The notes: a model not told the origin generated them from the letters alone. Positions 46,801 through 57,883 are shown, counted from the first letter of the stretch. The stretch is 61,210 nucleotides of DNA from Virgibacillus senegalensis (GCF_000821245.2 NZ_LN611425.1:777529-838738); one strand, 5' to 3'. Numbers and translations: made by a program.

Positions 46801-48186
46801 TTGTGATAAAGGATGATGAGGATTGGCAAATGCTTCAAACCGGTCGATGATTTCCCCGCCTTTGACTTTAACTGCTGCTAGCTCAATAATCGTATCATAA
46901 ACGGCAGACAGACCAGTTGTTTCCACGTCGAAAACGACATAAACTGCATCCTCCAGTTCCAAATCGGTTTCGTTGTATGCTATCGGAACCCCGTCGTCTA
47001 CGATATTTGCCTCCAATCCGTAAATTACTTTAACACCATGCTTCTTACCTGCTGCATAGGCTTCAGGATAGGATTGGACGACCGCATGATCGGTTATGGC
47101 GACTGCTGGATGATTCCACTTTGCAGCTTGTTGCACAAGTCTTCCGGCAGAAACTACAGCGTCCATCTGACTCATGGCTGTATGTGCATGAAGTTCGACT
47201 CGCTTTTCCCCTTCAGGCGCTTTATCCGTTCTGTTCTCTGCTTTCACTTCATTTATATCTTGCACCATCATGGTCAATTCGTTGGTGAAGTTGTCTGTTT
47301 GAATGCTTCCCCGTGCTCTGATCCACATGCCTTCTTTCAGCTTCGAGAATTTTTCGGCATCCTGGTCCCCTTTTGAAAACATCTTCAATTGGAACGAGTC
47401 TGTATAATCGGTCACTTTCGCAATCAACAAATGCCTTCCGGAACGCAATTCCCTGACTTCAGAGCTGAATACATATCCTTGAACGGACATTCTCCGTTCT
47501 TCTTCTACGATGTTTTCCATCGGAACGATTTCATCCTGGATTTTGTACCCGATCATGAGCGGGCCTTCGAAAGCACCTTCCGCTTTTTGCTTTTCCCTTT
47601 CCTGCTTATCTTTCACAGCCTTCTGAACTAGCTGTTGGTCTTCCAGTGCTTTTTGCTCTCTGAATTTTTGGATATTTTCCTTCTCATCACCGACTTCTAC
47701 TGACAACAAATAAGTCATCGCACCGATAGTCTGACAGTAGCTTTTAAAGCCTGGCTCCAACCGTTTGCGAAGGGCATTGGCTTCGGCTTCATTACGAGAG
47801 GTTAACATAATCTTATTACCGTTCACTTTAGGAACTTGTTCATGAACCAAATCACGATAAGCTGGAGACAAGTCTGTCAGTGAATGGACAAAATACTTCC
47901 AATAGGTACATAAATCTGTATCCGACAATGTTTTGTTTTCTGCGTAAATCGTCCAATTCACCTCGGCGATTTTAGAGAAAGCCTCTTGGAGCTTTGTAGT
48001 GAATAACTGGTAGACAGATGGCGGCAGAATCTGTGTAACGTTAATATGAAAATGCCATAGCTTCGCTTTTGTATGAACTTCAAGCTTCCCTAAATAACTG
48101 TCCTGAAAATGTTGTTCTATCAACTCATCGGGCATATCGATTTGCTTCAACAATAATCCAAGCTTCTCTTTACCTGATATGTCCAT
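43894..48186 (-). CDS. polC: DNA polymerase III alpha subunit, PolC type
   Basis: 1430 residues, the main replicative polymerase of low-GC Gram-positives. Order: N-terminal domain, OB fold (about 235-315), PHP domain starting [16 protein letters not shown] (about 333), inserted 3'-5' proofreading exonuclease ([11 protein letters not shown] to [11 protein letters not shown]), zinc-finger cysteines CPTC and CPSC, palm with [12 protein letters not shown], fingers, and C-terminal helix-hairpin-helix region. The start is ATG at 48186 with GGGAGG upstream; an in-frame start at 48291 would add 35 unrelated residues. No intein or frameshift was seen. Confidence 0.97.
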   Translation of the reverse strand: MDISGKEKLGLLLKQIDMPDELIEQHFQDSYLGKLEVHTKAKLWHFHINVTQILPPSVYQLFTTKLQEAFSKIAEVNWTIYAENKTLSDTDLCTYWKYFVHSLTDLSPAYRDLVHEQVPKVNGNKIMLTSRNEAEANALRKRLEPGFKSYCQTIGAMTYLLSVEVGDEKENIQKFREQKALEDQQLVQKAVKDKQEREKQKAEGAFEGPLMIGYKIQDEIVPMENIVEEERRMSVQGYVFSSEVRELRSGRHLLIAKVTDYTDSFQLKMFSKGDQDAEKFSKLKEGMWIRARGSIQTDNFTNELTMMVQDINEVKAENRTDKAPEGEKRVELHAHTAMSQMDAVVSAGRLVQQAAKWNHPAVAITDHAVVQSYPEAYAAGKKHGVKVIYGLEANIVDDGVPIAYNETDLELEDAVYVVFDVETTGLSAVYDTIIELAAVKVKGGEIIDRFEAFANPHHPLSQTTIDLTGITDDMVKDAPEVGEVLKDFHEWMGDAVLVAHNASFDMGFLNEGLKKIGYEKAGNPVIDTLELARFLYPSLKNHRLNTLCKMLDIELTQHHRAIYDAEATGYLLWKLIKQAFQKDIVNHKQFNQHMGEGNAYQRSRPFHCTLLAQNPTGLKNIYKLVSMSHVDYFYRVPRIPRSQLQKLREGILVGSGCDKGEVFETMMQKSKEEAEKAADFYDFIEIQPPSNYYHLIEKELVGNEAQLYDILKNLVELADGMGKKAVATGNTHYIEPHEKLYRQILISSQNGNPLSRQTLPDVHFRTTDEMIDCFSFLGEEKAKEVVVANSQYISDSIEEVSPVKEDLYTPNIDGAEEEIREMSYSMAKSIYGEDLPDIVVKRMEKELDSIIGHGFAVIYLISHKLVKKSLDDGYLVGSRGSVGSSLIATLTEITEVNPLPPHYVCPTCKYNEFFNDGSVGSGFDLPDKDCPSCGIPLKKDGQDIPFETFLGFKGDKVPDIDLNFSGEYQPQAHNYTKVLFGEDNVYRAGTIGTVAEKTAYGYVKGYASDHQLQYKNAEIDRLVQGCTGVKRTTGQHPGGIIVVPDDKEIYDFTPIQYPADDRNSEWKTTHFDFHSIHDNLLKLDILGHDDPTVIRMLQDLSGIDPKTIPTDDPEVMKIFSGPESLGVTAEEINCKTGTLGVPEFGTKFVRQMLEDTNPKTFAELVIISGLSHGTDVWLGNAQQLINDGICELPDVIGCRDDIMVYLMHKGLDASLAFKIMEFVRKGKGLQDEWIEEMKKHNVPDWYIESCKKIKYMFPKAHAAAYVLMAVRIAYFKVHYPIFFYSAYFTVRAGDFELETMIKGSDAIRKRIQEITVKGNDASPKEKSLLTVLEIALEMNARGFSFQKVDLYKSSATDFLVDGNTLIPPFNAVDGLGTNAALNIVKAREEGEFLSKEDLRERSRISKTVLEYLDNHGCLEGMADANQLSLF

Positions 48187-48305
48187 TTTTCTTCCTCCCC
48201 GTTCACACGCATATCTTCCTCCCGTAATTGATGAATACACACCAACTCCTGTCTGGACACAGGCTCCGGGAAAACTATTTTCTTTTAACAAGTTTACTAC
48301 TTTAG

Positions 48306-48340
48306 AAAACCCTTGTCATTAGAAATGAGACAAGGGTTTT
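48306..48340 (-). terminator. proS terminator (stem family A)
   Basis: Twelve-base-pair stem AAAACCCTTGTC / GACAAGGGTTTT with an inner ATT/AAT dyad, then TTTTC on the minus strand, ten bases after the proS stop. Confidence 0.85.
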
Positions 48341-48349
48341 GATTACCAA

Positions 48350-50047
48350 TCAGACCAAGTTATTCAATTTTCCGAGCAACTCAGCTTCGTGAACTTCGGA
48401 CTGTTCACCTGTGTCTCGTTGTTTTAGCTCGACAATTCCTTCATCTGCCCGTTTACCAACTGTAATCCTTAATGGTATTCCGATTAGATCACTATCGGCG
48501 AATTTGACGCCGGCTCTCTCTGCACGGTCATCGAACAATACTTCAACCCCTGCCGCCTTCAATGAGTCGTAAATCTTCTCAGCCAATTGCTTCTGTTCGG
48601 GTTTTTTCATGTTCATTGCCAACAGATGTACATGAAAAGGAGCCAGGTGCGCCGGCCAGGTTATTCCCCGATCGTCATGATATTGCTCCACAATAGCGGC
48701 CAGTGTTCTGGAAACGCCAATTCCGTAACAGCCCATGACAACCGTTTTCGCTTTACCTTGCTCGTCCAATACAGTAGCACCCATCCGCTCAGCATAAATG
48801 CTGCCTAGCTTGAATACGTGCCCAACTTCAATTCCGCGTGCGAATTGAATGGTGCCTTTTCCGTCAGGAGAAGAATCTCCTTCTTGTATAAACCGGAGGT
48901 CAGCATAGGTATTAACTATGAAGTCGCGTTCCGGGTTAACATTGATAAAATGATATCCATCTTTATTTGCCCCGCAAGACACATTGACAGCATATTTAAC
49001 AGCGTTATCGGCGACGACATCGATGTCCTCTGGTTGATCGATCGGGCCTAAAGAACCGAATCCAGCACCGAAAGCAGCTTTTGTTTCTTCTTCTGAGGCA
49101 AGTTCGACGGTTTCTGCTTGATAGAGATTTTTCAGTTTAATATCATTTACTTCGTGATCGCCCCTTGTAACTACGAGCACCAATTTTTCATCCACTTTGA
49201 ACAACAATGCTTTTAATCCTTTTTCAAGCGGATGACCTAAAAAGTCGGCAACCTCCTGCATCGTTTTTTTACCAGGTGTTGCCACTTCCTGTAATTCTTT
49301 TAAATCCGCCTGATCTTTTTGATAGGAAGCATGAACAGGTGCCATTTCAATGTTGGCGGCATAGTCAGAGCTATCGGAATAAGCGATTGTATCCTCGCCC
49401 ACTTCAGATAATACCATGAATTCATGCGTATCTTTGCCGCCCATTGCGCCAGAATCAGCAATTACAGGACGAAAATCCAATCCACAGCGACGGAAAATGT
49501 TTTCATAAGCCTGATACATCTTTTGATAACCCTGATCCAGACTGTCATAGGAATCATGGAATGAATAGGCATCCTTCATGACAAATTCTCTGCCTCTCAT
49601 CAAGCCGAATCTCGGGCGTTTTTCATCTCTGAATTTTGTCTGGATTTGATAAACCGATAATGGCAAACGCTTATAGCTTTTAATTTCGTCCCTGATAATA
49701 CTGGTGATAACTTCTTCGTGGGTCGCACCCAAAGCGAATTCGCGATCGTGCCGATCATTCAGCCGCATTAACTCAGGACCAAAATTGTTCCATCTTCCCG
49801 TTTCCTTCCATAATTCAGCGGGCTGCATGGCTGGCATGATCATCTCGTTGGCTCCAATATTATCCATCTCTTCTCTGATTATAGCTTCTACCTTGCGAAG
49901 GACTCTTTTTCCGAGCGGCAGAAAACTATACACACCAGACGCCGTCTGACGGATGAACCCACCACGCACCAGCAATTGATGACTTTTTATTTCAGCATCG
50001 GCAGGTATTTCTTTAAGTGTCGGGATTAGCATGTTACTTTGTCTCAT
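48350..50047 (-). CDS. proS: prolyl-tRNA synthetase
   Basis: 565 residues, bacterial-type class II synthetase. Motif 1-2 region with [19 protein letters not shown] (short form [13 protein letters not shown]), an inserted editing (INS) domain between about 230 and 380, motif 3 and anticodon-binding domain at the C-terminus ([25 protein letters not shown]). The start ATG follows GAGGTG by 8 nt ([19 protein letters not shown] in part). No T-box antiterminator motif was seen upstream. Confidence 0.96.
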   Translation of the reverse strand: MRQSNMLIPTLKEIPADAEIKSHQLLVRGGFIRQTASGVYSFLPLGKRVLRKVEAIIREEMDNIGANEMIMPAMQPAELWKETGRWNNFGPELMRLNDRHDREFALGATHEEVITSIIRDEIKSYKRLPLSVYQIQTKFRDEKRPRFGLMRGREFVMKDAYSFHDSYDSLDQGYQKMYQAYENIFRRCGLDFRPVIADSGAMGGKDTHEFMVLSEVGEDTIAYSDSSDYAANIEMAPVHASYQKDQADLKELQEVATPGKKTMQEVADFLGHPLEKGLKALLFKVDEKLVLVVTRGDHEVNDIKLKNLYQAETVELASEEETKAAFGAGFGSLGPIDQPEDIDVVADNAVKYAVNVSCGANKDGYHFINVNPERDFIVNTYADLRFIQEGDSSPDGKGTIQFARGIEVGHVFKLGSIYAERMGATVLDEQGKAKTVVMGCYGIGVSRTLAAIVEQYHDDRGITWPAHLAPFHVHLLAMNMKKPEQKQLAEKIYDSLKAAGVEVLFDDRAERAGVKFADSDLIGIPLRITVGKRADEGIVELKQRDTGEQSEVHEAELLGKLNNLV

Positions 50048-50418
50048 ATGTATGTCACCTCATTTTCTTAAGTCATTTTTTGTACGAAATGCCCCTAAAA
50101 ACAGAAAAGATCAGCCTTTATTGAAAGACTGTATGTTATCATTTTGGCTTAGCGGCTCTGCCAAAAACTTTCATTCTGATATTTTAATTGCTGGACAGCT
50201 TTTCCGATCGAAAGGATCCTGCATAAAATAAGGATTTGGTGAGACCCCGCACAGCGTTAGCTTGAGGAGTCTCACCAGCGTCCCATATATATTCACCGCG
50301 TGGATTAAAGAAGTAAGGGAATAGAATCATTCGGTCCTATTTTTGATCATCTTCAAAAAAGCTGTAAAGTATAAAATCTAAAAAACTTCTTTGCTATTCT
50401 GAACATGTTACATTGCTA
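50048..50418. other. intergenic region between rasP and proS
   Basis: 371 nt without a gene. It contains a 41-nt inverted repeat at 50237-50277 and AT-rich sequence on both sides; no T-box or clear promoter recognised. Confidence 0.5.
50237..50277. repeat. dispersed-type inverted repeat between rasP and proS
   Basis: TGGTGAGACCCC and GGAGTCTCACCA arms (one G-U on RNA) enclose a 17-nt centre beginning GCACAGC. The sequence resembles the GAGACCCCGCAGG...GGAGGCTCA intergenic repeats common in Bacillaceae genomes; only one copy is in this window, so the class is inferred. Confidence 0.5.
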
Positions 50419-51675
50419 TTACAAGAACAAACGCTGAATATCATTCCAGGTTACCACAATCATCACCAGCATCAATAACGCAAAGCCGACAAAGTGGACA
50501 ACACCTTCTTTTTGCGGGTCAACCGGTTTTCCTCTTACCGCTTCGATACCGACAAAAAGTAATCTTCCTCCATCAAGTGCTGGTAAAGGCAGAAGGTTGA
50601 TAATGCCAAGGTTGATACTTAAAGCGGAAGTCCACATTAGCAAATTTAACATACCTGTTTGGACAACTTGATCCGTAGCATCGTAAATCCCGACCGGACC
50701 GGAAAGCATATCAAGTGAAAACTGACCCGTAACCAACATACTTAAATTAACAAGTATTAATTTCGTCCACTCATAGGTCTGGTTAATACTATAAGGGACA
50801 GCTTTAAACACCGATTTCTCCGTCGCCGCCTGGACACCAATTTGTCCAATTTCTTCGTCCTGTGCTACGTTACTCTTCGGAATTACCTGTAATTCTACTT
50901 GTTCTTTTCCTCTATCTACTCTCATCGATAGTTCTTCTTCCGGGTGGGCCCGCACGATTTCGGTGAATTCCTCCCAGGTAGATATGGAACGATCACCAAT
51001 CTGGATTACTTCATCACCATCCTGAAAGCCTGCTTCCTCGGCCGGGCTGTCGGATACGACGTTTCCGATTATTGCCCTGTCAGCTGGTACACCGTTGAGC
51101 ATTCCCAACAGGAAAAAGATAACTGCCGCAAGAAGAAAGTTCATCATCGGACCAGCAAACAATTGCATGGCCCGTTGTGCCTTTGTCTTAGAAGCGAACT
51201 GTCGGTCATATGGAGCGATTTGTGTTTCGACTTCATCCATAACAAAATCAGCCTGAGGATCGATTGGGAAGGACAGCTTTTCCTCCTCATCGATCTCATA
51301 TCCCTCAATCACAAGGCGATGGTCAAGGTCAGCATGTTCAACCTCGATCACTCTGGCATCCGGATGCTTCGATTTATTATTTACGATAATTTTACTTACC
51401 GCACCGTTCTTATTGAATTCCAGCCCAATATGCTGTCCTGGTTTCAATTCGATGATTTCCGGGTCTTCTCCCGCTACACGTACGTAGCCCCCCATCGGCA
51501 GCAGCCGAATAGTATAGAGGGTTTCATTCTTTTTGTGCGAAAATACTTTCGGACCGAATCCTATGGCAAATTCCCTCACCAGCATTCCTGCGCGCTTGGC
51601 AAAAATAAAGTGTCCAAACTCATGAATAAACACAAGCAGGCCAAACATTAGAATGAATGCAATAATGGTATTCAA
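50419..51675 (-). CDS. rasP: site-2 membrane protease RasP (RseP)
   Basis: About 418 residues. Intramembrane zinc metalloprotease that cuts anti-sigma factors such as RsiW and remnant signal peptides. HEFGH (zinc motif, about 18-22) in the first helix, a PDZ domain (about 205-280), LPALDGGRL (third zinc ligand) and C-terminal helices. I chose TTG at 51675, seven bases after AGGAAGG; GTG at 51684 is inside that site. A charged insertion around residues 75-150 is longer than in B. subtilis. Confidence 0.93.
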   Translation of the reverse strand: MNTIIAFILMFGLLVFIHEFGHFIFAKRAGMLVREFAIGFGPKVFSHKKNETLYTIRLLPMGGYVRVAGEDPEIIELKPGQHIGLEFNKNGAVSKIIVNNKSKHPDARVIEVEHADLDHRLVIEGYEIDEEEKLSFPIDPQADFVMDEVETQIAPYDRQFASKTKAQRAMQLFAGPMMNFLLAAVIFFLLGMLNGVPADRAIIGNVVSDSPAEEAGFQDGDEVIQIGDRSISTWEEFTEIVRAHPEEELSMRVDRGKEQVELQVIPKSNVAQDEEIGQIGVQAATEKSVFKAVPYSINQTYEWTKLILVNLSMLVTGQFSLDMLSGPVGIYDATDQVVQTGMLNLLMWTSALSINLGIINLLPLPALDGGRLLFVGIEAVRGKPVDPQKEGVVHFVGFALLMLVMIVVTWNDIQRLFL

Positions 51676-51690
51676 ATGATGCACCTTCCT

Positions 51691-52836
51691 TTAATCTATA
51701 TAGGATAACACCTGTGATCTTGTCTGGCGATCCACTTCTAAAATAGTTTGCAGATCTGGCCATTTAATGGATTGATGTGCATCCAGCGTTTTTTGGATCA
51801 ATTCTTCTATTTGCAGAAAAGCAATCCTATCCTGCAAGAACAATTGTACTGCAGCTTCATTGGCTGCGTTCAGAACCGTGGTCATTGTTCCGCCTTCTTT
51901 TCCGGCTTCATAGGCCATTTTCAAGCAAGGGAACCTTTCCTGATCCAACTCTGCAAAATGCAGCTTGCCTATTTCCATCAAGTCTAACCTTTTTGCACCT
52001 GATAATTCAAGTCTGTCCGGGTAATTCAAAGCATATTGAATCGGCACACGCATATCCGGGGTACCTAACTGGGCAATCACACTATTATCCGCAAACTCGA
52101 CCATGGAATGAATGACGCTTTCTTTATGCATCATCACGTCGATTTGATCATAAGGTACATCAAATAGCCAATGCGCTTCTATGACCTCCAACCCTTTGTT
52201 CATCATGGTTGCTGAATCGATCGTGATTTTTGCCCCCATGTTCCAATTCGGATGTTTCAACGCATCTTCCCGGGTAACGCCGATTAAATCTTCTCTTGTC
52301 TTATCGCGGAAGCTCCCCCCAGACGCTGTCAAGATAAGCTTACTCAACTGTTTTTTATTCTCCCCGTTCAAACATTGAAAAATAGCCGAATGCTCACTAT
52401 CAACAGGAAGAAGCTCTACCCCATGCTCTTTTGCTTTTTCCATAACCAGATGCCCTGCTGTAACTAGGGTCTCTTTATTGGCCAAAGCAACCTGTTTGTG
52501 GTGCTCAATTGCTTTTAATGTAGCCTGTAATCCGATGCTTCCCATTACAGCATTAACGACTACATCTACTTCAGGAGCCGTGCTGATTTCTTCCAAACCT
52601 TTGTTTCCGGATATAACCTCTAATCGAGGGAATTGGCTCTGCAGCTGCTGTTTGATCGTGTCATTTCCAACAACCACAACCTCCGGATGAAATTCTTTGA
52701 TAATGGGCAAAGCCTTGTTAATATTTTGACCAAAAGCCATCGCAAACAAAGAAAATGCTTCTGGATGTTTTTTGATGACATCAAGGGTCTGAAGTCCTAT
52801 GGATCCAGTTGCCCCTAAAAGTGATATTTTTTTCAT
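51691..52836 (-). CDS. dxr: 1-deoxy-D-xylulose 5-phosphate reductoisomerase
   Basis: 381 residues. It makes MEP from DXP with NADPH, the second step of the non-mevalonate isoprenoid route. NADPH-binding [16 protein letters not shown] at the start (GATGSIG), metal ligands in [13 protein letters not shown], and the flexible loop region [16 protein letters not shown] at 52836 follows AGGAG. It shares a cluster with uppS and cdsA, so precursor and lipid steps are co-expressed. Confidence 0.96.
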   Translation of the reverse strand: MKKISLLGATGSIGLQTLDVIKKHPEAFSLFAMAFGQNINKALPIIKEFHPEVVVVGNDTIKQQLQSQFPRLEVISGNKGLEEISTAPEVDVVVNAVMGSIGLQATLKAIEHHKQVALANKETLVTAGHLVMEKAKEHGVELLPVDSEHSAIFQCLNGENKKQLSKLILTASGGSFRDKTREDLIGVTREDALKHPNWNMGAKITIDSATMMNKGLEVIEAHWLFDVPYDQIDVMMHKESVIHSMVEFADNSVIAQLGTPDMRVPIQYALNYPDRLELSGAKRLDLMEIGKLHFAELDQERFPCLKMAYEAGKEGGTMTTVLNAANEAAVQLFLQDRIAFLQIEELIQKTLDAHQSIKWPDLQTILEVDRQTRSQVLSYID

Positions 52837-52863
52837 ATGACACGCTCCTATATCTATTCAACC

Positions 52864-53655
52864 CTAAGAAATAAAATGAATAAAATGCAGCAACGGAAAG
52901 ATAAACAGCCAGCTGTCAAAACGGTCGAGTATCCCGCCGTGACCAGGCAGAATTTTTCCAGAATCCTTTACATCGTAATGACGTTTGAACGCAGATTCTA
53001 CCAAGTCTCCAATTTGTCCAACCACGGATGCTAAGACCGTCACCAAAATAATAATCGGCAAAGAATGCGGAAGCGGGAAAAAACAGTGGAAGATAGTTGC
53101 AATCAGGCAGGCAAGTAGTATGCCCCCGATAGCCCCTTCGATGGTTTTATTAGGACTGATTTGCGGCCAGAGTTTTTTCTTTCCGAAGGCTCGTCCAAAA
53201 AAATACGCGCCTGTATCAGTAGCCAAAACAACGATAATACCATAAAAGATAAATTCCACCCCTGCCTCTCTGGCATTCATGAAATAATAAAAACCACTCC
53301 CGATATAGATAGCGGAGAGCACTAAAAAACCTGAATCCTCAAAAGTGAATTTGTTTTTCACCAATACGGTGTAAGACAGCAAAAGCAGTACTCCGATCAG
53401 TGTTAATTCGGCTTTAGTAGTGGAAAGCATATTCGAAAGCTCATGTTCAGTTAGAGGAATGAGCAATCCCCATAAAAGGAAAATAGTTGTCGCAAAAGGA
53501 ATAATATAATTCGTGGTCATCCTCATTTTTAGCAGTTCAAGCAACCCGATGGTAGCAATTAAATAAACGAGGGCTTTAAATGGCCAGCCTCCGTAAAAAA
53601 CAATAGGGAAAAATAGCACGATTGCAATTACTGCTGTAATTATTCTTAATTTCAT
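52864..53655 (-). CDS. cdsA: phosphatidate cytidylyltransferase
   Basis: 263-residue polytopic membrane protein with about eight helices. It makes CDP-diacylglycerol for all phospholipid synthesis. The family signature is near the C-terminus: KDSGKILPGHGGILDRFDS (short form PGHGGILDRFDS), with the conserved metal-binding aspartates, and DTGAYFFGRAFGKKK. It lies between uppS and dxr with short gaps. Confidence 0.95.
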   Translation of the reverse strand: MKLRIITAVIAIVLFFPIVFYGGWPFKALVYLIATIGLLELLKMRMTTNYIIPFATTIFLLWGLLIPLTEHELSNMLSTTKAELTLIGVLLLLSYTVLVKNKFTFEDSGFLVLSAIYIGSGFYYFMNAREAGVEFIFYGIIVVLATDTGAYFFGRAFGKKKLWPQISPNKTIEGAIGGILLACLIATIFHCFFPLPHSLPIIILVTVLASVVGQIGDLVESAFKRHYDVKDSGKILPGHGGILDRFDSWLFIFPLLHFIHFIS

Positions 53656-53670
53656 TTATCACTCATCACC

Positions 53671-54441
53671 TTAAATTCCACCATAGCGGCGTTTTCTCTT
53701 TTGATAATCACTCAAAGCTTTTTCAAACAGCTGCTCGTCAAAATCGGGCCACAGGACATCTGTAAACCATAACTCTGTGTATGCAGACTGCCATAACAGA
53801 AAATTACTGAGCCTTTGTTCGCCGCTAGTGCGAATCAGCAGGTCAGGGTCTGGCAAATTTTTTGTGTACAAGTATTCAGAAAAAGATTCCTCGTTCAAAT
53901 CTTCCGCAGACTTATTTCCTGCCTGAACATCATTCAGGAAGCTTTTCATCGCTTCCATTAATTCATTTCTACTACCATAGTTTAAAGCTATATTAAGGAT
54001 TAATCCAGTATTACCCTTTGTCCGGTCCTTTGCTTTTTCAACCGCATCTCTTGTATGTTTAGGCAGACCGTCAAACCGGCCGATTGTCTGTACCTTTACA
54101 TTTTTTTCCACTAACTCTGGTAAGTATGTATTTAAAAACTCCATCGGCAGTTTCATCAAATAGTCGACTTCTGCTTTGGGACGCCGCCAGTTTTCTGTAG
54201 AAAAAGCATAAAGCGTCAACGCCTCTAATTGATAACCAGAAGCAGCTGTCACGATTTTTTTTACATTGCTCATGCCTTCTTTATGTCCGGCAACTCTAGG
54301 CATCCCACGTTTTTTTGCCCAACGTCCATTACCATCCATGATAATCGCTACATGTTTGGGCAATGCCTCTTTCTGCAACGCATCTTGTTGCTTTTGTTTA
54401 TGTTTATTTTTTTTACCTAAAAAAGGAAGTTTGATTGGCAT
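53671..54441 (-). CDS. uppS: undecaprenyl diphosphate synthase
   Basis: 256-residue cis-prenyltransferase that makes the C55 lipid carrier for cell-wall synthesis. IIMDGNGRWAKKRGMPR (catalytic Asp, about 35) and the C-terminal RTSGEQRLSNFLLWQ motif are clear. The N-terminal 25 residues are Lys/Gln-rich. The start ATG follows GGAGG. It lies downstream of frr, separated by a terminator. Confidence 0.96.
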   Translation of the reverse strand: MPIKLPFLGKKNKHKQKQQDALQKEALPKHVAIIMDGNGRWAKKRGMPRVAGHKEGMSNVKKIVTAASGYQLEALTLYAFSTENWRRPKAEVDYLMKLPMEFLNTYLPELVEKNVKVQTIGRFDGLPKHTRDAVEKAKDRTKGNTGLILNIALNYGSRNELMEAMKSFLNDVQAGNKSAEDLNEESFSEYLYTKNLPDPDLLIRTSGEQRLSNFLLWQSAYTELWFTDVLWPDFDEQLFEKALSDYQKRKRRYGGI

Positions 54442-54536
54442 AGTAATCCTCCATCATGGCCTTACATTGCTTTTTTGCTCCTATCTGGCAGGGCAGTGAC
54501 GATAAGGTATCTTCTTATTTTCCTTAACGAGCAAAA

Positions 54537-54557
54537 ACCCCCTTAAGTAAAGAGGGT
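54537..54557 (-). terminator. terminator between frr and uppS
   Basis: Eight-base-pair stem ACCCTCTT / AAGGGGGT (one G-U) with a 5-nt loop and TTTTTG tail on the minus strand. Confidence 0.75.
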
Positions 54558-54588
54558 CTTTTCAATTATTATTTTACATGTTATGCGA

Positions 54589-55146
54589 TCAAACTTCCAT
54601 AATTTCTTTTTCTTTTTCCTTCGCAAGGGAGTCAATGTCAGCGATGTGTTTGTCAGTGGCCTTTTGCACTTCATCCTGAAAGCCTCTTAAATCATCTTCC
54701 GTTAAATCGCCATTCTTTTCAGCCTTCTTTAATTGGTCATTGGATTCCCGGCGTATGTTTCGAACCTGGACCTTTGCCTCTTCGCTATACTTTCCGACAA
54801 CCTTTACCAAATCTTTTCGGCGTTCTTCCGTCAAGGCAGGAATGTTAATCCGGATGACATTCCCGTCACTAGAAGGGGATAGACCTAAATCTGCTTTCTG
54901 AATCCCTTTTTCGATATTGGCAGTAGCAGATTTGTCAAAAGGTGTAATCACTAACAGACGGGCTTCAGGAGCCGAAATCGTAGCAAGCTGGTTGAGCGGT
55001 GTATTTGCTCCGTAATAATCTACATAGACACTGTCCAAAAGAGAAGGATTTGCTCTACCGGCCCGAACAGTCGCCAGGTTCTTGGAAAATGCTTGAACCG
55101 CTTGCGTCATTTTATCATTTGTGTCTTTAATAATTGCTTGTGTCAT
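54589..55146 (-). CDS. frr: ribosome recycling factor
   Basis: 185 residues, the standard length. It splits post-termination ribosomes together with EF-G. The three-helix domain has [12 protein letters not shown] and [14 protein letters not shown], both conserved. The start ATG follows AAGGGGG. It lies one base after the pyrH stop region. Confidence 0.97.
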   Translation of the reverse strand: MTQAIIKDTNDKMTQAVQAFSKNLATVRAGRANPSLLDSVYVDYYGANTPLNQLATISAPEARLLVITPFDKSATANIEKGIQKADLGLSPSSDGNVIRINIPALTEERRKDLVKVVGKYSEEAKVQVRNIRRESNDQLKKAEKNGDLTEDDLRGFQDEVQKATDKHIADIDSLAKEKEKEIMEV

Positions 55147-55147
55147 G

Positions 55148-55870
55148 CTATTTCCCCCTTATAATCGTTCCGATTTTTTCGCCTAGTACGGCTTTTTTGA
55201 TATTGCCTTCTTCCATGATGGAAAAGACCAGCAGCGGAATATCATTATCCATGCACAGAGTAGAGGCGGTCGAATCCATCACAGCCAATCCCTCATTAAG
55301 GATTTCTAAATAGGAAAGCTCTTCATACTTACGTGCTGTTTGATCAATTTTTGGATCGGCTGTATAAACTCCGTCCACATTGTTTTTTGCCATTAAAATC
55401 ACATCCGCCTCTACTTCAGCAGCTCTTAATGCAGCTGTAGTATCTGTGGAGAAGTATGGATTTCCTGTACCGGCAGCAAAAATGACAACCCGCTTTTTCT
55501 CAAGATGGCGAATAGCTTTTCTGCGGATATACGGTTCGGCTACCTGCCTCATTTCGATGGAGGTTTGAACTCGCGTCGGAATACCGAAATTCTCCAGGCT
55601 GTCCTGTAATGCAAGAGAATTCATCACAGTGGCCAGCATTCCCATATAATCAGCATTTGCACGGTCCATTCCCATTTCGCTGCCTACTTTGCCACGCCAA
55701 ATGTTGCCTCCTCCGACAACAACGGCAACTTCCACACCAAGTTCTGCGACTTCTTTTACTTGATCTGCAATGGATTGGATTATTTTTGGTTCGATGCCGT
55801 ATCCTTGTTCGCCGCTGAGAGCCTCTCCGCTTAGTTTCAAAACAATTCTACGGTAGCGAGCTGTAGTCAT
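55148..55870 (-). CDS. pyrH: UMP kinase
   Basis: 240-residue bacterial amino-acid-kinase-fold UMP kinase. [26 protein letters not shown] and [19 protein letters not shown] (in part) are conserved. It makes UDP and is allosterically controlled by UTP/GTP in the family. The start ATG follows GGAGG. It is translationally close to frr; tsf lies 146 nt upstream. Confidence 0.97.
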   Translation of the reverse strand: MTTARYRRIVLKLSGEALSGEQGYGIEPKIIQSIADQVKEVAELGVEVAVVVGGGNIWRGKVGSEMGMDRANADYMGMLATVMNSLALQDSLENFGIPTRVQTSIEMRQVAEPYIRRKAIRHLEKKRVVIFAAGTGNPYFSTDTTAALRAAEVEADVILMAKNNVDGVYTADPKIDQTARKYEELSYLEILNEGLAVMDSTASTLCMDNDIPLLVFSIMEEGNIKKAVLGEKIGTIIRGK

Positions 55871-56016
55871 AAGTTACCTCCAGTAATATGTATTTATTTT
55901 AAAATGAAAGTTTTTTGAAAACAAGCAACAAGCGCCCAGCGCAAGTTACAGAAACATGTCCTGTAAACCTGATGCGGAAAGAGGGAACACAATGTGTCCC
56001 CCCATCCCTTCCATCA

Positions 56017-56901
56017 TTATTTTTTCACTTGGCTCATAACTTCTTCGGCAAAGTTATCTTCACGTTTTTCCATACCTTCGCCAACTTGATAACGGATAAA
56101 TCCTTTAACGGATGCACCTTTACTCTCGACATATTGCTTCACTTTTTGATCAGGATCTTTTACAAAGCTTTGTTCAAGCAGGCAGATTTCCTCGAAGAAT
56201 TTTCCAAGACGACCTTCTACCATTTTTTCCACAATGTGCTCTGGTTTTCCTTCGTTAAGTGCTTGTGTCTTTAATACTTCACGCTCTTTTTCTACTTCTT
56301 CAGCAGAAACTTCGTCTCTAGATACATAACGCGGGTTTACTGCTGCAATATGCATTGCTACATCTTTAGCGACTGTATCATCAGTAGTTCCTTCAGCAAC
56401 TACTAATACACCAATACTTCCACCCATATGCAAATAGGCACCGAAGGCATCGTTATCTGTTTTCTCTGCTATTGTAAAACGACGCAAGGAAAGTTTTTCA
56501 CCAATTTTAGCGATATTGGAATTGATATATTCTTGAACTGTTTCGCCTTCTCCGTGTAATTTTTGCTCTAATGCAGCTTCAACAGAAGCTGGTTTTTGCT
56601 CCAATAGATGCTTCGCCAACTCAGAGAGCATGTTTTTAAACTGATCATTCTTCGTAACAAAATCTGTTTCACAGTTCACTTCAAGAATTACCGCCTGGTT
56701 GCCTTGTACTTCAATATGTGCAGAGCCTTCTGCAGCGATGCGGTCAGCTTTTTTCGCAGCCTTGGAAATTCCTTTTTCACGAAGGTAATCAACTGCTTTG
56801 TCGAGATCGCCGTCCGTTTCCTGCAATGCTTTTTTACAGTCCATCATTCCTGCGCCAGTTTTTTCGCGCAGTTCTTTTACCATTTTTGCAGTTACAGCCA
56901 T
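56017..56901 (-). CDS. tsf: elongation factor Ts
   Basis: 294 residues. Nucleotide-exchange factor for EF-Tu. The N-terminal UBA-like segment [19 protein letters not shown] and the core [15 protein letters not shown] are diagnostic. The start ATG follows AAGGAGG by 7 nt. A terminator lies between rpsB and tsf. A GGGGACACA-type imperfect hairpin follows the gene but lacks a good T-tract. Confidence 0.97.
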   Translation of the reverse strand: MAVTAKMVKELREKTGAGMMDCKKALQETDGDLDKAVDYLREKGISKAAKKADRIAAEGSAHIEVQGNQAVILEVNCETDFVTKNDQFKNMLSELAKHLLEQKPASVEAALEQKLHGEGETVQEYINSNIAKIGEKLSLRRFTIAEKTDNDAFGAYLHMGGSIGVLVVAEGTTDDTVAKDVAMHIAAVNPRYVSRDEVSAEEVEKEREVLKTQALNEGKPEHIVEKMVEGRLGKFFEEICLLEQSFVKDPDQKVKQYVESKGASVKGFIRYQVGEGMEKREDNFAEEVMSQVKK

Positions 56902-56965
56902 TACAAATTCCTCCTTATGATAGACCAGGATTCAACTAACCCTGGTATTTATCCAGACTCTTAAA

Positions 56966-56997
56966 AAAAGGTGATAAAAGGTCCCCCCCTTATCACC
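56966..56997 (-). terminator. terminator/attenuator between rpsB and tsf
   Basis: Stem GGTGATAA / TTATCACC with a 12-nt loop, followed by seven Ts on the minus strand (stem 56970-56997). Confidence 0.85.
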
Positions 56998-57011
56998 CAA
57001 CAAACCTTTTC

Positions 57012-57764
57012 TTACTCTTGTACTGCTTCAGTTTCTTCTGTTGCAGTTTCTTCGGTTTCTACTTCCGCTTCTTCTTCAGCTTCTCCCTGCTTCGCTTCCA
57101 GAATAGCATCTGCCATTTTAGAAGTTAAAAGTTTCACAGCACGGATAGCATCATCGTTAGCCGGAATAACATAGTCAATTTCATCAGGATCACAGTTTGT
57201 ATCAACAATTCCGATAATAGGAATGTTCAATTTATGAGCCTCTGCAACAGCGATACGCTCTTTGCGAGGGTCAATAATGAACAGAGCATCCGGAAGTTTG
57301 TTCATCTCTTTGATTCCACCAAGGAATTTAACCAAACGTTCTTTTTCTTTAAGCAAGCCGACTACTTCTTTTTTAGGAAGTACATCGAATGTACCGTCTT
57401 CTTCCATACGTTCGATGTCCTTCAGACGATTGATCCGTTTACGGATAGTCTGGAAGTTAGTCAGTGTGCCGCCCAACCAACGTTGGTTGACAAAGTACAT
57501 GCCAGAACGAATAGCCTCGTCGCGAACAGACTCTTGCGCTTGTTTTTTTGTACCTACAAAAAGAATAGAGCCGCCGTCTGCAGCGATATCTTTTACGTAT
57601 TGATATGCTTCATCGACCTTTTTAACGGTTTTTTGCAAGTCGATAATGTAAATGCCGTTGCGCTCTGTGAAGATATATTTCTTCATCTTAGGGTTCCAAC
57701 GGCGAGTCTGATGTCCAAAATGTACACCAGCTTCAAGTAGTTGTTTCATTGAAATAACTGCCAT
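57012..57764 (-). CDS. rpsB: 30S ribosomal protein S2
   Basis: 250 residues. [23 protein letters not shown] in part ([14 protein letters not shown]) and [12 protein letters not shown] are typical. The last 25 residues are almost entirely Glu/Ala/Thr/Val, an acidic tail. The start ATG follows AGGAGG by 8 nt. A leader of about 110 nt from its own promoter could carry S2 autoregulation. Confidence 0.98.
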   Translation of the reverse strand: MAVISMKQLLEAGVHFGHQTRRWNPKMKKYIFTERNGIYIIDLQKTVKKVDEAYQYVKDIAADGGSILFVGTKKQAQESVRDEAIRSGMYFVNQRWLGGTLTNFQTIRKRINRLKDIERMEEDGTFDVLPKKEVVGLLKEKERLVKFLGGIKEMNKLPDALFIIDPRKERIAVAEAHKLNIPIIGIVDTNCDPDEIDYVIPANDDAIRAVKLLTSKMADAILEAKQGEAEEEAEVETEETATEETEAVQE

Positions 57765-57883
57765 GAAAAATTCCTCCTAATTGGTTTTTGGTCCTCCGCC
57801 CGTATCCTCTTTGAACAAGAACTAACCGATTGGTCAGCACCTCCCGTTCAAATCTACAAGCGTGTGTATTAACACCAAAAGTA

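Noticed and set aside
50048-50418. T-box riboswitch for proS
   Set aside because: No GGTGGNACCGCG-type antiterminator sequence or tRNA-Pro specifier arrangement was found in the leader.
55979-56004. Hairpin after tsf as a terminator
   Set aside because: The GGGGACACA/TGTGTTCCC dyad has little room for a loop and no T-tract on the minus strand.
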